Positions 26,820-33,717 of a DNA stretch of 64,000 bases are shown in pieces. Location: positions 1 through 64,000 of the forward strand of contig JBBCJI010000003.1 in NCBI GenBank assembly GCA_037190845.1, in the 5' to 3' direction. Positions within the stretch are counted from its first letter, which is position 1. Each line of letters begins with the position of its first letter. Both the position numbers and the translations under genes were made by a program. The stretch is from JBEBVQ01 sp037190845. Lineage in GTDB: Bacteria > Bacteroidota > Bacteroidia > Chitinophagales > Chitinophagaceae. The notes beneath the pieces are model-generated. The model made no database searches and was not told where the DNA came from. It saw nothing but the letters and a program-made list of their open reading frames with translations.

Positions 26820-28403
26820 TTAATTCACTTTCAACATTTTGACAACTGCCAGCCGTACGTTTTTATCCGAATAAACGGAAATAAAATATACGCCGGCCGC
26901 CACGTAAGAGATATCAAATTCGGTAAGCTGCTGCGTTATCTTCCGGGTCAGGACCTTCTTTCCGGCAGCATCATGCAAAACCGCAGCGCTGACCCTGTCC
27001 GGAAATGCAACAGACAGTGTAAATTTCCCTTCTGTAGGATTAGGATACACAATAGCAATATCCTCCGGTAAAGCCACCCGCATATCTGAATATACATGCT
27101 CCCCGGTAAAGCAAATCAGACGAATACGATAATAGCACTGTTCATCATAGTGTATGTCTTCGTCTACCCAGGAATAATCAAACTCATTAACCGCCTGTAT
27201 ACGGGTCACAACATTCCACGCACCGGTTCTGCCAATACGTTTTTCCACTTCATAAGCAACAATGCCCGGACGGGCGAGTACCCCCCAGTTGAGCTTGGTC
27301 CGGAACGTTCCTTCTTTCCATATAGTAAAATAAGTAAACTGCGCCACGCACTCATAAGGAACCGGACGGGTCATCTTGGTAAACAGTTGCATGCCCCCGG
27401 TCTGCAGAGTAAAAGACCGGTCATTGATACCTGCATCCGGCAAGTAGTTTCCCGTTGTCATCCAACCCGGATTACGGGGCGCGTTCATAACATCTGCCGT
27501 GTCCCATTTATTATCTACCAATCTGCTTATAAAACTCTCATGTCTGCCGGCGTAGAACAACGGACCTTCGTCTGAAAGACTGTGCTGCAGAAAAACATCT
27601 GCATGAAAGACCTCGCCGGAAGAAACTACCTGCCAGGTTTTCTTTACGCCCACCACACTGATGTCATCCCCTGAAAGACCCGCATCATATACACCGTCAA
27701 ATACACGCGCTTTGAAATTAGCTGTTTTATTTGCAGTGTTACGCACAGCAGCAGGCGTATACGCGCCCTCATCAGTACCAATCGGGAAGACCACCGTATC
27801 TCCTTCAGGGAAAAGGGTCATCATCGCCAGGGAGCCTCCGGTCTGTCCTCCTCCGGTTACAACAAAATGATTTTCATCGTAGCCCGTAATCCGCCCCGGC
27901 GCTGTATGCTGACCAACAGCCAGATCATTCCCGTTCACATAAATATGACCCTGGTCAAGATGCAGCCGGTTACGTACCGAAGCATTACCATTCATCAACA
28001 CCAGACCTGAGTTGTTCTCAAGGAAAAGTGACGGAAGCATCGGGCCGCTGTAGTCCAGCGTATTATAACCACCCTCCAGCGTCTGCAATCCCAGGTTTCC
28101 ATACAGCGGATGCGGCTGGCGGAAATAAATCTCACCACCGCTACCCGGCGTCAGCCCGGTTGATGTTTCATCACGAAAAACAGCATCTGCATCATTCACC
28201 CATGATTGCCCGTAAAAATGCAGCTTGCTGCCGGTTTCCTGTCCCATGTTGCCTGCCACATGCATATTACCGAATACAGCTGCTTCATTGCCACGGGCAA
28301 AGAACATCCTGGCTCCGGGAGATACATACATATCCGCTGTCTGGGCAGATACAGCGCCGGACAATGCAAGGCACATCAGTAATATGGAGCAAAGATGTTT
28401 CAA
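26820..28403 (-). CDS. Secreted protein with T9SS type A sorting domain
   Basis: 527 residues. A signal peptide (LCSILLMCLALSGAVSAQ) is followed by a region of about 420 residues resembling beta-rich surface proteins of Bacteroidota (MYVSPGARMFFARGNEAAVF, LFLENNSGLVLMNGNASV), which I cannot assign to a named family. The end is a type A sorting domain (IAIVYPNPTEGKFTLSVAFP ... YVAAGVYFISVYSD), so it should be exported by the type IX system. It lies between the fibre gene and the 425-residue gene on the same strand, 89 bases before the fibre ATG with no terminator between, which suggests co-expression with the fibre. An accessory or anchoring role for the fibre is inference from position. Confidence 0.82.
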   Translation of the reverse strand: MKHLCSILLMCLALSGAVSAQTADMYVSPGARMFFARGNEAAVFGNMHVAGNMGQETGSKLHFYGQSWVNDADAVFRDETSTGLTPGSGGEIYFRQPHPLYGNLGLQTLEGGYNTLDYSGPMLPSLFLENNSGLVLMNGNASVRNRLHLDQGHIYVNGNDLAVGQHTAPGRITGYDENHFVVTGGGQTGGSLAMMTLFPEGDTVVFPIGTDEGAYTPAAVRNTANKTANFKARVFDGVYDAGLSGDDISVVGVKKTWQVVSSGEVFHADVFLQHSLSDEGPLFYAGRHESFISRLVDNKWDTADVMNAPRNPGWMTTGNYLPDAGINDRSFTLQTGGMQLFTKMTRPVPYECVAQFTYFTIWKEGTFRTKLNWGVLARPGIVAYEVEKRIGRTGAWNVVTRIQAVNEFDYSWVDEDIHYDEQCYYRIRLICFTGEHVYSDMRVALPEDIAIVYPNPTEGKFTLSVAFPDRVSAAVLHDAAGKKVLTRKITQQLTEFDISYVAAGVYFISVYSDKNVRLAVVKMLKVN

Positions 28404-28488
28404 GAGAGGTCGGGAGTTGGTTTCTTTCAGGCAGCGCCATCATAGCAGCCTGCCATATAATTTTAGTTTTATCTTACCGGCTGTAAAA

Positions 28489-28526
28489 CCGGTTGGCTTG
28501 CCGCTTAACAGCAACAGGCCAACCGG
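28489..28526 (-). terminator. Rho-independent-type terminator after the 28549-29826 gene
   Basis: A 9-bp perfect inverted repeat, CCGGTTGGC (28489-28497) and GCCAACCGG (28518-28526), with an inner TTGC/GCAA pair. Read on the minus strand it is followed by TTTT. It lies 22 bases after the stop of the 425-residue protein gene, so that gene and the next one downstream may be separate transcription units. Confidence 0.65.
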
Positions 28527-28548
28527 CATGAAAGCCAATATCAAAAAA

Positions 28549-29826
28549 CTACATCCTGTCTACGATCCACCAGGTAGCACCATCGGACTGCAATTTCAGC
28601 GAAGTACCCTGATTGTATATTTCCATATTGGCGGCAACACCTTCGATATCACCACTCAATGTTACCGGTTGTGAGAAATTCGTTGCTGCAGTCTTTTTCA
28701 CAATATAGACCCGACCTTCGTTCGTACCACCTGGAGTAGGCAATGATACCGTTATGTTATTCTGACTTACCAATACAGTATAATCATCATCCGCAATAGT
28801 TCCTGTTGCAGTAATTGCCCTTACCTTCAACGACACACTACCATCCACCTGCAACGTACCTCTTGTAGCAGTACCTGTATTACCTATCAGCAATGTCCCG
28901 TCTACAGCAACAGAATCAACAAACGTTTTATTACCGGCAAAATTCTGATCGGTAACAGAAACGCCACCCGGTGTATTTTCATTAGCCGCATGAAGGATCA
29001 GAGTATCCTTATCTGTACCATTGGCAGAAGGACGCAACTCAAGCCCCGCGGCATTACCAGTTTCGTCGAAATTACCGACTGTCCATCCCTTGAAGACATC
29101 GGGATCTATGGTGCGGCGTGTTACTACACCAGTAGCGGTATCAATCACCAGCACTTCTGTAAAAGGGCTTTGGCCAGCAACGTTAGGCAGCACAAGGTCA
29201 CCTTCAATCACGGCACGTCCGGTTGTCTGGATGCCTTCGGCATATACCGTATCAGACACATGAAGCGCACTGTCTATCCATGCCTGTCCGCCAACAGAAA
29301 GACGGCCTCTCATAGCGACTGTATCTGTGGTAAAGTTTACGAGTCCGTTTGCTGTCAGGAGGATACGCTGTTCGCCATTGGTGATGATTTTCAAATCAGA
29401 ATTATCAAGAAAACCCAACGTATCTGATCCGGTACCGAGTGTATTACCCGAGCGGCTCCACAGACGTTGCTCCTCATTTTCAGAAGTAGTAACACGCGTC
29501 CATACACCATTTTTACGTATATAAATGCCGGTAGTATCCGAATTATCGTCAAGATACACCATCATTCCGTCCGGAATACCTTTGGGATGACTTCCAAAAA
29601 CTGCATCAATCGTCCAGTCTGAAATCCTGGGCAACAGGAACCCCTGCGCGGTGCTGTTCAGTTCGAGAATCGCCGAAGGCGTGATGTCTGATGCTTGATC
29701 TCCAATCTTTACCTGGGCATGCAATGTTGCAGGTAAGGTTACTGCCAGAAAGAAGACAGCGGACAGAAAATAGCGCAGGCCGGCTTTAAGCACCCGCGAA
29801 CGCAATTTGAATTTTTGTGGTTTCAT
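28549..29826 (-). CDS. Secreted protein sharing the fibre's N-terminal module
   Basis: 425 residues. Signal peptide SAVFFLAVTLPATLHAQ. Residues about 38-125 (VKIGDQASDITPSAILELNS, QGFLLPRISDW, GMMVYLDDN, GIYIRKNGVWTRV) correspond to the N-terminal module of the 2057-residue fibre protein downstream. The middle is beta-rich and repetitive (VDSVAVDGTLLIGN, GTLQVDGSVSLKV), like tail-fibre shafts. The C-terminus (DDDYTVLVSQNNITVSLPTP, GRVYIVKKT, WWIVDRM) resembles a short conserved tip seen on many Bacteroidota surface and tail-fibre-like proteins. No T9SS domain is present. A role in the same surface structure as the fibre is inference from the shared module and proximity. A terminator follows at 28489-28526. 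Confidence 0.78.
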   Translation of the reverse strand: MKPQKFKLRSRVLKAGLRYFLSAVFFLAVTLPATLHAQVKIGDQASDITPSAILELNSTAQGFLLPRISDWTIDAVFGSHPKGIPDGMMVYLDDNSDTTGIYIRKNGVWTRVTTSENEEQRLWSRSGNTLGTGSDTLGFLDNSDLKIITNGEQRILLTANGLVNFTTDTVAMRGRLSVGGQAWIDSALHVSDTVYAEGIQTTGRAVIEGDLVLPNVAGQSPFTEVLVIDTATGVVTRRTIDPDVFKGWTVGNFDETGNAAGLELRPSANGTDKDTLILHAANENTPGGVSVTDQNFAGNKTFVDSVAVDGTLLIGNTGTATRGTLQVDGSVSLKVRAITATGTIADDDYTVLVSQNNITVSLPTPGGTNEGRVYIVKKTAATNFSQPVTLSGDIEGVAANMEIYNQGTSLKLQSDGATWWIVDRM

Positions 29827-29950
29827 AAAAGGAGTGTTTGGTTTTTAAAAATTGGCTTTACAAATGGTTAAAAGACATAAATCCAAGTGCAAAGCAAGAT
29901 TGAAAAATGTTACGCTCCCAATAACAACCGGTTAACGAAAGATGGCATGT

Positions 29951-29993
29951 CGGGGAACAGAATTCCCCGTAACCCTTTATAATAAAGGGTTAC
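29951..29993. repeat. Two adjoining hairpins
   Basis: CGGGGAA (29951-29957) pairs with TTCCCCG (29963-29969). Sharing its last base, GTAACCCTTTA (29969-29979) pairs perfectly with TAAAGGGTTAC (29983-29993) around a TAA loop. They lie in the 305-base gap between the Crp/Fnr gene and the 425-residue protein gene, about 40 bases from the 54-bp palindrome at 30032-30085. Together these hairpins fill much of that gap. They could be attenuation or termination structures or parts of a mobile palindrome. Confidence 0.75.
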
Positions 29994-30031
29994 AGACTAC
30001 CCTGAAAAATTAACAAAACACGTTGGGGACT

Positions 30032-30085
30032 TGTTTTCCATTCACATCTTTTTGACAATTGTCAAAAAGATGTGAATGGAAAACA
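30032..30085. repeat. Perfect 54-bp palindrome with an FNR-like core
   Basis: The 27 bases 30032-30058 are the exact reverse complement of 30059-30085, with no loop bases (arms TGTTTTCCATTCACATC... and back). The centre, 30052-30065, reads TTGAC-AATT-GTCAA, which has the spacing of a Crp/Fnr-type box (TTGAn-N4-nTCAA). It is 46 bases beyond the stop of the Crp/Fnr gene and about 205 bases upstream of the next gene's ATG. It could be an operator, a terminator stem or a repeat element; the perfect symmetry is directly visible, the role is not. Confidence 0.85.
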
Positions 30086-30131
30086 CAAACATTAATTATA
30101 AAACATATGCATCTGAGCGTTCTCCCGACTG

Positions 30132-30743
30132 TTATTTATGACGTGAAATCCTGCTGCGGATACGACTCAGGGTTTCCAGCGTCATGCCGAGATATGACGC
30201 AATATATTTAAGAGGAATTCGATTTAATAAGTATCCTTTATGTGCGACAAAATAAGCATATTTACTTTCTGCACGGGGCATCCGGGCTATAATGGCTCTT
30301 TCTTCGGCATCCTGATAATATCGTTCCAATATTTTTCTGACAGCAATATTTGTTTCGGGATAGCGGTCATACATGCGCTGCATATCATCATATTCGGCAG
30401 TGATCAACACACTGTCTTCAATCACTTCGACCGTTTCCGTAACCGGTAACCGGCTGAAAAAACCCCGTATGGAGGTCACAAGTTCGCCTTCTGCACAAAC
30501 CCATATGGTAATTTCCTGCCCGCCTTCTTTAACATAAGCCCTTACCGCTCCCTGTCTGATCAGATAAAGCCGTGTACACATAGTACCCGGAGCGATCAGT
30601 ATTTCTCCCTTTTTCAGCCTGTATTCCGTGGTTGTTCTGTTAATATATTGCCGAACTTCTGCGCTGATTGGATGTATATTATTGACCAATTCAGCCATAG
30701 TAAGGCTGGAAAATGAATTTTGCACCATGAGTTGAAAATACAT
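30132..30743 (-). CDS. Crp/Fnr-family transcriptional regulator
   Basis: 203 residues from the first ATG (others in frame at 30728 and 30698; the cupin fold begins after the third). Residues about 40-130 form a cyclic-nucleotide-binding-like jelly roll (KKGEILIAPGTMCTRLYLIR, GAVRAYV, GELVTSIRGFF). About 165-203 is a winged helix-turn-helix (LNRIPLKYIASYLGMTLETLSRIR). There is no cysteine cluster of the classic FNR type, so an oxygen-sensing [4Fe-4S] role is not supported. Effector unknown. The protein ends soon after the recognition helix, as in many short Bacteroidota members. The FNR-like palindrome downstream at 30032-30085 makes control of the surface-protein genes an attractive but unproved idea. 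Confidence 0.9.
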   Translation of the reverse strand: MYFQLMVQNSFSSLTMAELVNNIHPISAEVRQYINRTTTEYRLKKGEILIAPGTMCTRLYLIRQGAVRAYVKEGGQEITIWVCAEGELVTSIRGFFSRLPVTETVEVIEDSVLITAEYDDMQRMYDRYPETNIAVRKILERYYQDAEERAIIARMPRAESKYAYFVAHKGYLLNRIPLKYIASYLGMTLETLSRIRSRISRHK

Positions 30744-30801
30744 TTAATATCATTGCATGTAGCATTTAATCAACCACAATATGATATCACTTGTTTATTA
30801 C

Positions 30802-30809
30802 CAAAATTA
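30802..30809 (-). promoter_or_regulatory. Candidate -7 element for the Crp/Fnr gene
   Basis: The minus strand reads TAATTTTG, matching TAnnTTTG, 58 bases before the first ATG of the regulator and inside an AT-rich gap (30744-30921). No -33 element stands at the usual spacing. Confidence 0.3.
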
Positions 30810-30921
30810 AATCAATTTTTTTAAGAAAAATATTTTATTGTAAAATTCACAAGAAATTATTATTCGGATTATTAACGTAGCTGACGGCATGTATTGCATA
30901 CATGCTCAAAGATGAAAACTT

Positions 30922-32172
30922 CTAATGAAAAAACAGGTATGTTACCAGGATAGCCCCGATCACACCGACGACATCGGCAATCAACCCGCAGGTAAGCGCA
31001 TGGCGGGTATTTTTTATATTCACACTGCCAAAATATACGGCCAATACATAAAATGTTGTTTCTGTAGATCCCTGTATTACAGCAGCAAGCCTGCCGGGGA
31101 AGGAAGCGACGCCATATTCATTCATTACATCTACCATCAGTCCCCGGGCACCGCTCCCGCTAAGAGTTTTCATCATCGCTACCGGCAGCGCAGGCACAAA
31201 ATCCGTATTCAGACCACACCAGGCCACAAAATGTGCAATCCCGTTTACCAGGTAATCCATGCACCCGCTGGTACGGAATACACTGATCGCCACCAATATC
31301 GCCACAAGATAGGGGATAATACGGATCGCCACCTGGAAGCCTTCCTTAGCGCCTTCTACAAAATGATCATACACATTCTGTTTTCTGACAGCGCCTGCAA
31401 TGATAAACAACAGGATGATGGATAATATAATACCGCTTCCGATTGCGCCCATCACAGTGCTGAGTTCTTCGGCCTGCGTATGGGCAGCAAAGTAATACAT
31501 GAGTCCGATCAGCAAAGCAAAAAAACCAACAAAAAGCAGTACCGGCAACCTGAACAGGTTGATCCGCTGGAAAGCCGCGACAGAAAACACCCCGGCAAGA
31601 AAGCCAATAAATGTAGCAATCAATGTGGGGAGGAAAATATCTGCAGCGTTAAAGCCTTCCGCAACACCCTGTTGTATGGCGATAGTCTGACGAATGGCAA
31701 TAACGGATGAAGGAATAAGTGTAAGCCCGGCGGTGTTCAGCACTAGGAACATAATCTGCGCATCACTGGCCCTTTCTTTTTCGGGGTTGAGCTCCTGCAG
31801 CTCATTCATTGCCTTGAGACCCAACGGCGTAGCGGCATTATCAAGACCAAGCATGTTGGCCGAAAAATTCATCATGATACTGCCGTTTGCAGGATGATCC
31901 TTTGGCACGCCACGGAAAAGTGTCCGGAAAAACGGAGCTACACCCCGCGCAAACAAGGTAATAATGCCGGCCCTTTCTCCAATCTTCATAATACCGAGCC
32001 AGAGCGCCATGATACCAGTCAGTCCGATGGATATTTCAAATCCTGTCTTTGCACTCCCGAATATGCCGGTCAGCATATTGGTAAGTATTTCGGTATCGCC
32101 TGTCAGGGCTTTGAAAAGCGCCACAACAAAACCGACAACGAAAAAGGCGATCCAGATGTAATTAAGTATCAT
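30922..32172 (-). CDS. SpmA-SpmB fusion (nucleoside-recognition 'gate' domain membrane protein)
   Basis: 416 residues, about ten hydrophobic segments. The N-terminal half (about 1-200) matches spore maturation protein A (MILNYIWIAFFVVGF, FGSAKTGFEISIGLTGIMAL, MNFSANMLGLDNAATPLGLK). The C-terminal half (about 235-416) matches SpmB (FVEGAKEGFQVAIRIIPYLV, TLSGSGARGLMVDVMNE, IQGSTETTFYVLAVYFGSV). In spore formers these are two proteins needed for spore-core dehydration; in Bacteroidota, which do not sporulate, the fused form is common and annotated as a nucleoside-recognition protein of unknown substrate. TATCTTTA at 32180-32187 (minus), seven bases from the ATG, may be its -7 element. A terminator separates it from the lipoprotein gene upstream. 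Confidence 0.9.
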   Translation of the reverse strand: MILNYIWIAFFVVGFVVALFKALTGDTEILTNMLTGIFGSAKTGFEISIGLTGIMALWLGIMKIGERAGIITLFARGVAPFFRTLFRGVPKDHPANGSIMMNFSANMLGLDNAATPLGLKAMNELQELNPEKERASDAQIMFLVLNTAGLTLIPSSVIAIRQTIAIQQGVAEGFNAADIFLPTLIATFIGFLAGVFSVAAFQRINLFRLPVLLFVGFFALLIGLMYYFAAHTQAEELSTVMGAIGSGIILSIILLFIIAGAVRKQNVYDHFVEGAKEGFQVAIRIIPYLVAILVAISVFRTSGCMDYLVNGIAHFVAWCGLNTDFVPALPVAMMKTLSGSGARGLMVDVMNEYGVASFPGRLAAVIQGSTETTFYVLAVYFGSVNIKNTRHALTCGLIADVVGVIGAILVTYLFFH

Positions 32173-32188
32173 GCAGGGCTAAAGATAA

Positions 32189-32217
32189 AAAAGGCCGCCG
32201 ATAAAAGGCGACCTTTT
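32189..32217 (-). terminator. Terminator after the DUF4878 lipoprotein gene
   Basis: On the minus strand AAAAGGTCGCC and GGCGGCCTTTT (32207-32217 and 32189-32199) pair with one mismatch around a seven-base loop, followed by further T residues. It is a good intrinsic terminator about 83 bases after the lipoprotein stop and just before the SpmA-SpmB gene. Confidence 0.75.
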
Positions 32218-32299
32218 CAAATATCATAATAAAAAACGTAGTAGGCTACGAGACGCCAACAACGCCTGTCACTGTCCACCACTATTGGCAATTTCCGGA

Positions 32300-32770
32300 T
32301 TAGCCTTCTGCAGGTATTTCCGCAGGCATAGCCGGAGTGTCTATGGTAGCAGGCAGATCAGGTTCTGTGATCGGCTCGCTTTCCATATCAAACTGGTCGT
32401 TCTTGGTAGATTCCACCAGCCAGTTACCGTTTTCCTTCACCAGGTGGAGCTTTTGCTGGGCATTGCTTTCAGATGTAGTAAAGGTCACTACGGCTTTATC
32501 ACCTTTCACTTCAGAGTCTACGATCTTTACTTTAATCTTTTTCGCTTCGTTTTTCACCGAGTCGCTCACCATTGCAGGAGAGAGCTGCTGCATCATACCG
32601 ACAAATTTCTTTGTCTCTTCAGTAGAAACAGACTTTGCCGCTTCAAAGTCCATATGCAGGAAACCATTCAGAAATTTCTCTGCAGAAGCCTCCGGGGTAT
32701 TGCTGTTACAACCAACCAGGCTTATTGCCAGCGCCATAATAGCGGTAGCATAAAAGAACATTTTTTTCAT
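32300..32770 (-). CDS. DUF4878-type lipoprotein
   Basis: 156 residues. A lipoprotein signal (TAIMALAISLVGC) places the lipidated cysteine at C21. Residues about 28-130 match the DUF4878 fold, an NTF2-like domain common in Bacteroidota (EASAEKFLNGFLHMDFEAAK, DKAVVTFTTSESNAQQKL, LVKENGNWLVES). The tail is rich in Pro, Glu and Ala. Expected in the periplasm, attached to a membrane. It has the best promoter in the window (32793-32823) and its own terminator (32189-32217), so it is a single-gene unit. Function unknown. Confidence 0.88.
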   Translation of the reverse strand: MKKMFFYATAIMALAISLVGCNSNTPEASAEKFLNGFLHMDFEAAKSVSTEETKKFVGMMQQLSPAMVSDSVKNEAKKIKVKIVDSEVKGDKAVVTFTTSESNAQQKLHLVKENGNWLVESTKNDQFDMESEPITEPDLPATIDTPAMPAEIPAEG

Positions 32771-32792
32771 AAGGTATTTTTACAATAGTCAG

Positions 32793-32823
32793 CAAAGGTA
32801 TTATTTATACTTTAGTTCACAAA
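32793..32823 (-). promoter_or_regulatory. Consensus Bacteroidota promoter of the DUF4878 lipoprotein gene
   Basis: The minus strand reads TTTG (32823-32820), exactly 19 bases, then TACCTTTG (32800-32793), a full match to TTTG-N19-TAnnTTTG. The -7 element ends 22 bases before the ATG at 32770. The promoter overlaps the last codons of the YiiX-like gene that ends at 32801. Confidence 0.8.
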
Positions 32824-33496
32824 CGAAAAAGGCATTAGAATTAATAAATAAATTGTCAATACCTATAAACCTGTATCCCAGTACAGATGTCTGTGGAATA
32901 AACCGGGGGTTGCCGGTCGCAATGGTAAGCGCTTTATATACAAATTCAGAACAATAGAGCTTATCATCCGTTTCCAGATTAAAATCCATATCAAACAGAG
33001 GCCGTCGGTGGTAATATGTACGGATCGCACCCACCAGGTTGCCGGTGACGCTATCCGTAAGGTGATAACGGGCAACGGCAAAGCCGAGATTATTGGCCGG
33101 CGACATAAAAAAATCCGCTGAATCACGGCGCAGGCGCTCATCAGGATTATCTTCGCCGCCGATACTGTGATACACGAACGGGTATCCGTCCTCCACAACC
33201 ACGAGCCCCCCATGCGAATAGGTTTTATTAACCCGGTTCATTTCCCGGAATATCCGGCTGGTCATATCGTTGCCGGTACGCAGCAGCAGATCGCCGGTAC
33301 GCAGCAGGCCCAGGCAGGAATCCCGTTTGTGCCGGTTCCACGCCGTAGCCTCCGGATCAGGCACTGGTTTACCGGCCATAACGGCTGATGCACGATGATC
33401 TTTATATAAAGACCAGGCTATGATAAAGGTCGCCATCACCACTAACACAACGGGTAAAACCCAACGGGGTAACATTCTTTTTCTTGCTTGTATCAC
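32801..33496 (-). CDS. YiiX/YebB-like NlpC/P60-superfamily cysteine hydrolase
   Basis: 231 residues. One N-terminal membrane helix (WVLPVVLVVMATFIIAWSLY) anchors a domain of permuted papain-like (YiiX) type: GDLLLRTGNDMTSRIFRE at the start, the likely catalytic His H95 in YSHGGLVVVEDG, and the likely nucleophile C182 in LYCSEFVYKALTIATG. In the permuted family the His precedes the Cys, as here. Members are thought to cleave amide bonds in lipids or peptidoglycan; the substrate here is unknown. It faces outward or into the periplasm, judging by its N-terminal helix. It is transcribed divergently from polA, with a hairpin cluster in between. Confidence 0.85.
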   Translation of the reverse strand: MIQARKRMLPRWVLPVVLVVMATFIIAWSLYKDHRASAVMAGKPVPDPEATAWNRHKRDSCLGLLRTGDLLLRTGNDMTSRIFREMNRVNKTYSHGGLVVVEDGYPFVYHSIGGEDNPDERLRRDSADFFMSPANNLGFAVARYHLTDSVTGNLVGAIRTYYHRRPLFDMDFNLETDDKLYCSEFVYKALTIATGNPRFIPQTSVLGYRFIGIDNLFINSNAFFVCELKYK

Positions 33497-33572
33497 TATT
33501 TGTTGCCGGTGTTAATCTGGCCGGTAAAATTACAGTGTAGGGCTGAATAATGATTCGCCTTCTACTGACGCT

Positions 33573-33703
33573 GTGCGGGATGTTCCCGCAGGGGTATCCC
33601 GCACGACTGATAAAGCGGGTTCTGCGAACCCGTAGTGATACAGGATTGTAAATCCTGTCTTATCTGCTTTCCCGGATGCGCTGGCGCTAACATCCGGGAA
33701 AGC
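33573..33703. repeat. Cluster of four tandem hairpins upstream of polA
   Basis: Four separate perfect inverted repeats follow each other. (1) GTGCGGGAT 33573-33581 with ATCCCGCAC 33596-33604, with an alternative inner partner TCCCGC 33584-33589. (2) CGGGTTC 33616-33622 with GAACCCG 33626-33632. (3) ACAGGATT 33640-33647 with AATCCTGT 33651-33658. (4) GCTTTCCCGGATG 33666-33678 with CATCCGGGAAAGC 33691-33703. They fill most of the 221-base gap between divergent genes. The modular make-up suggests a mosaic intergenic repeat more than a regulatory leader. Confidence 0.85.
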
Positions 33704-33705
33704 TG

Positions 33706-33713
33706 TACATTAG
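33706..33713 (+). promoter_or_regulatory. Possible -7 element of polA
   Basis: TACATTAG differs by one base from TAnnTTTG and ends four bases before the polA ATG. The arrangement TACATTAG-CCGG-ATG closely resembles TACATTTG-CCCG-GTG at the BatA-like gene (41787-41801), which would make both transcripts nearly leaderless. Confidence 0.3.
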
Positions 33714-33717
33714 CCGG

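Noticed and set aside
30132..30743. Classic FNR oxygen sensor
   Set aside because: The protein lacks the N-terminal cysteine cluster needed for an iron-sulphur centre; only general Crp/Fnr family membership is supported.
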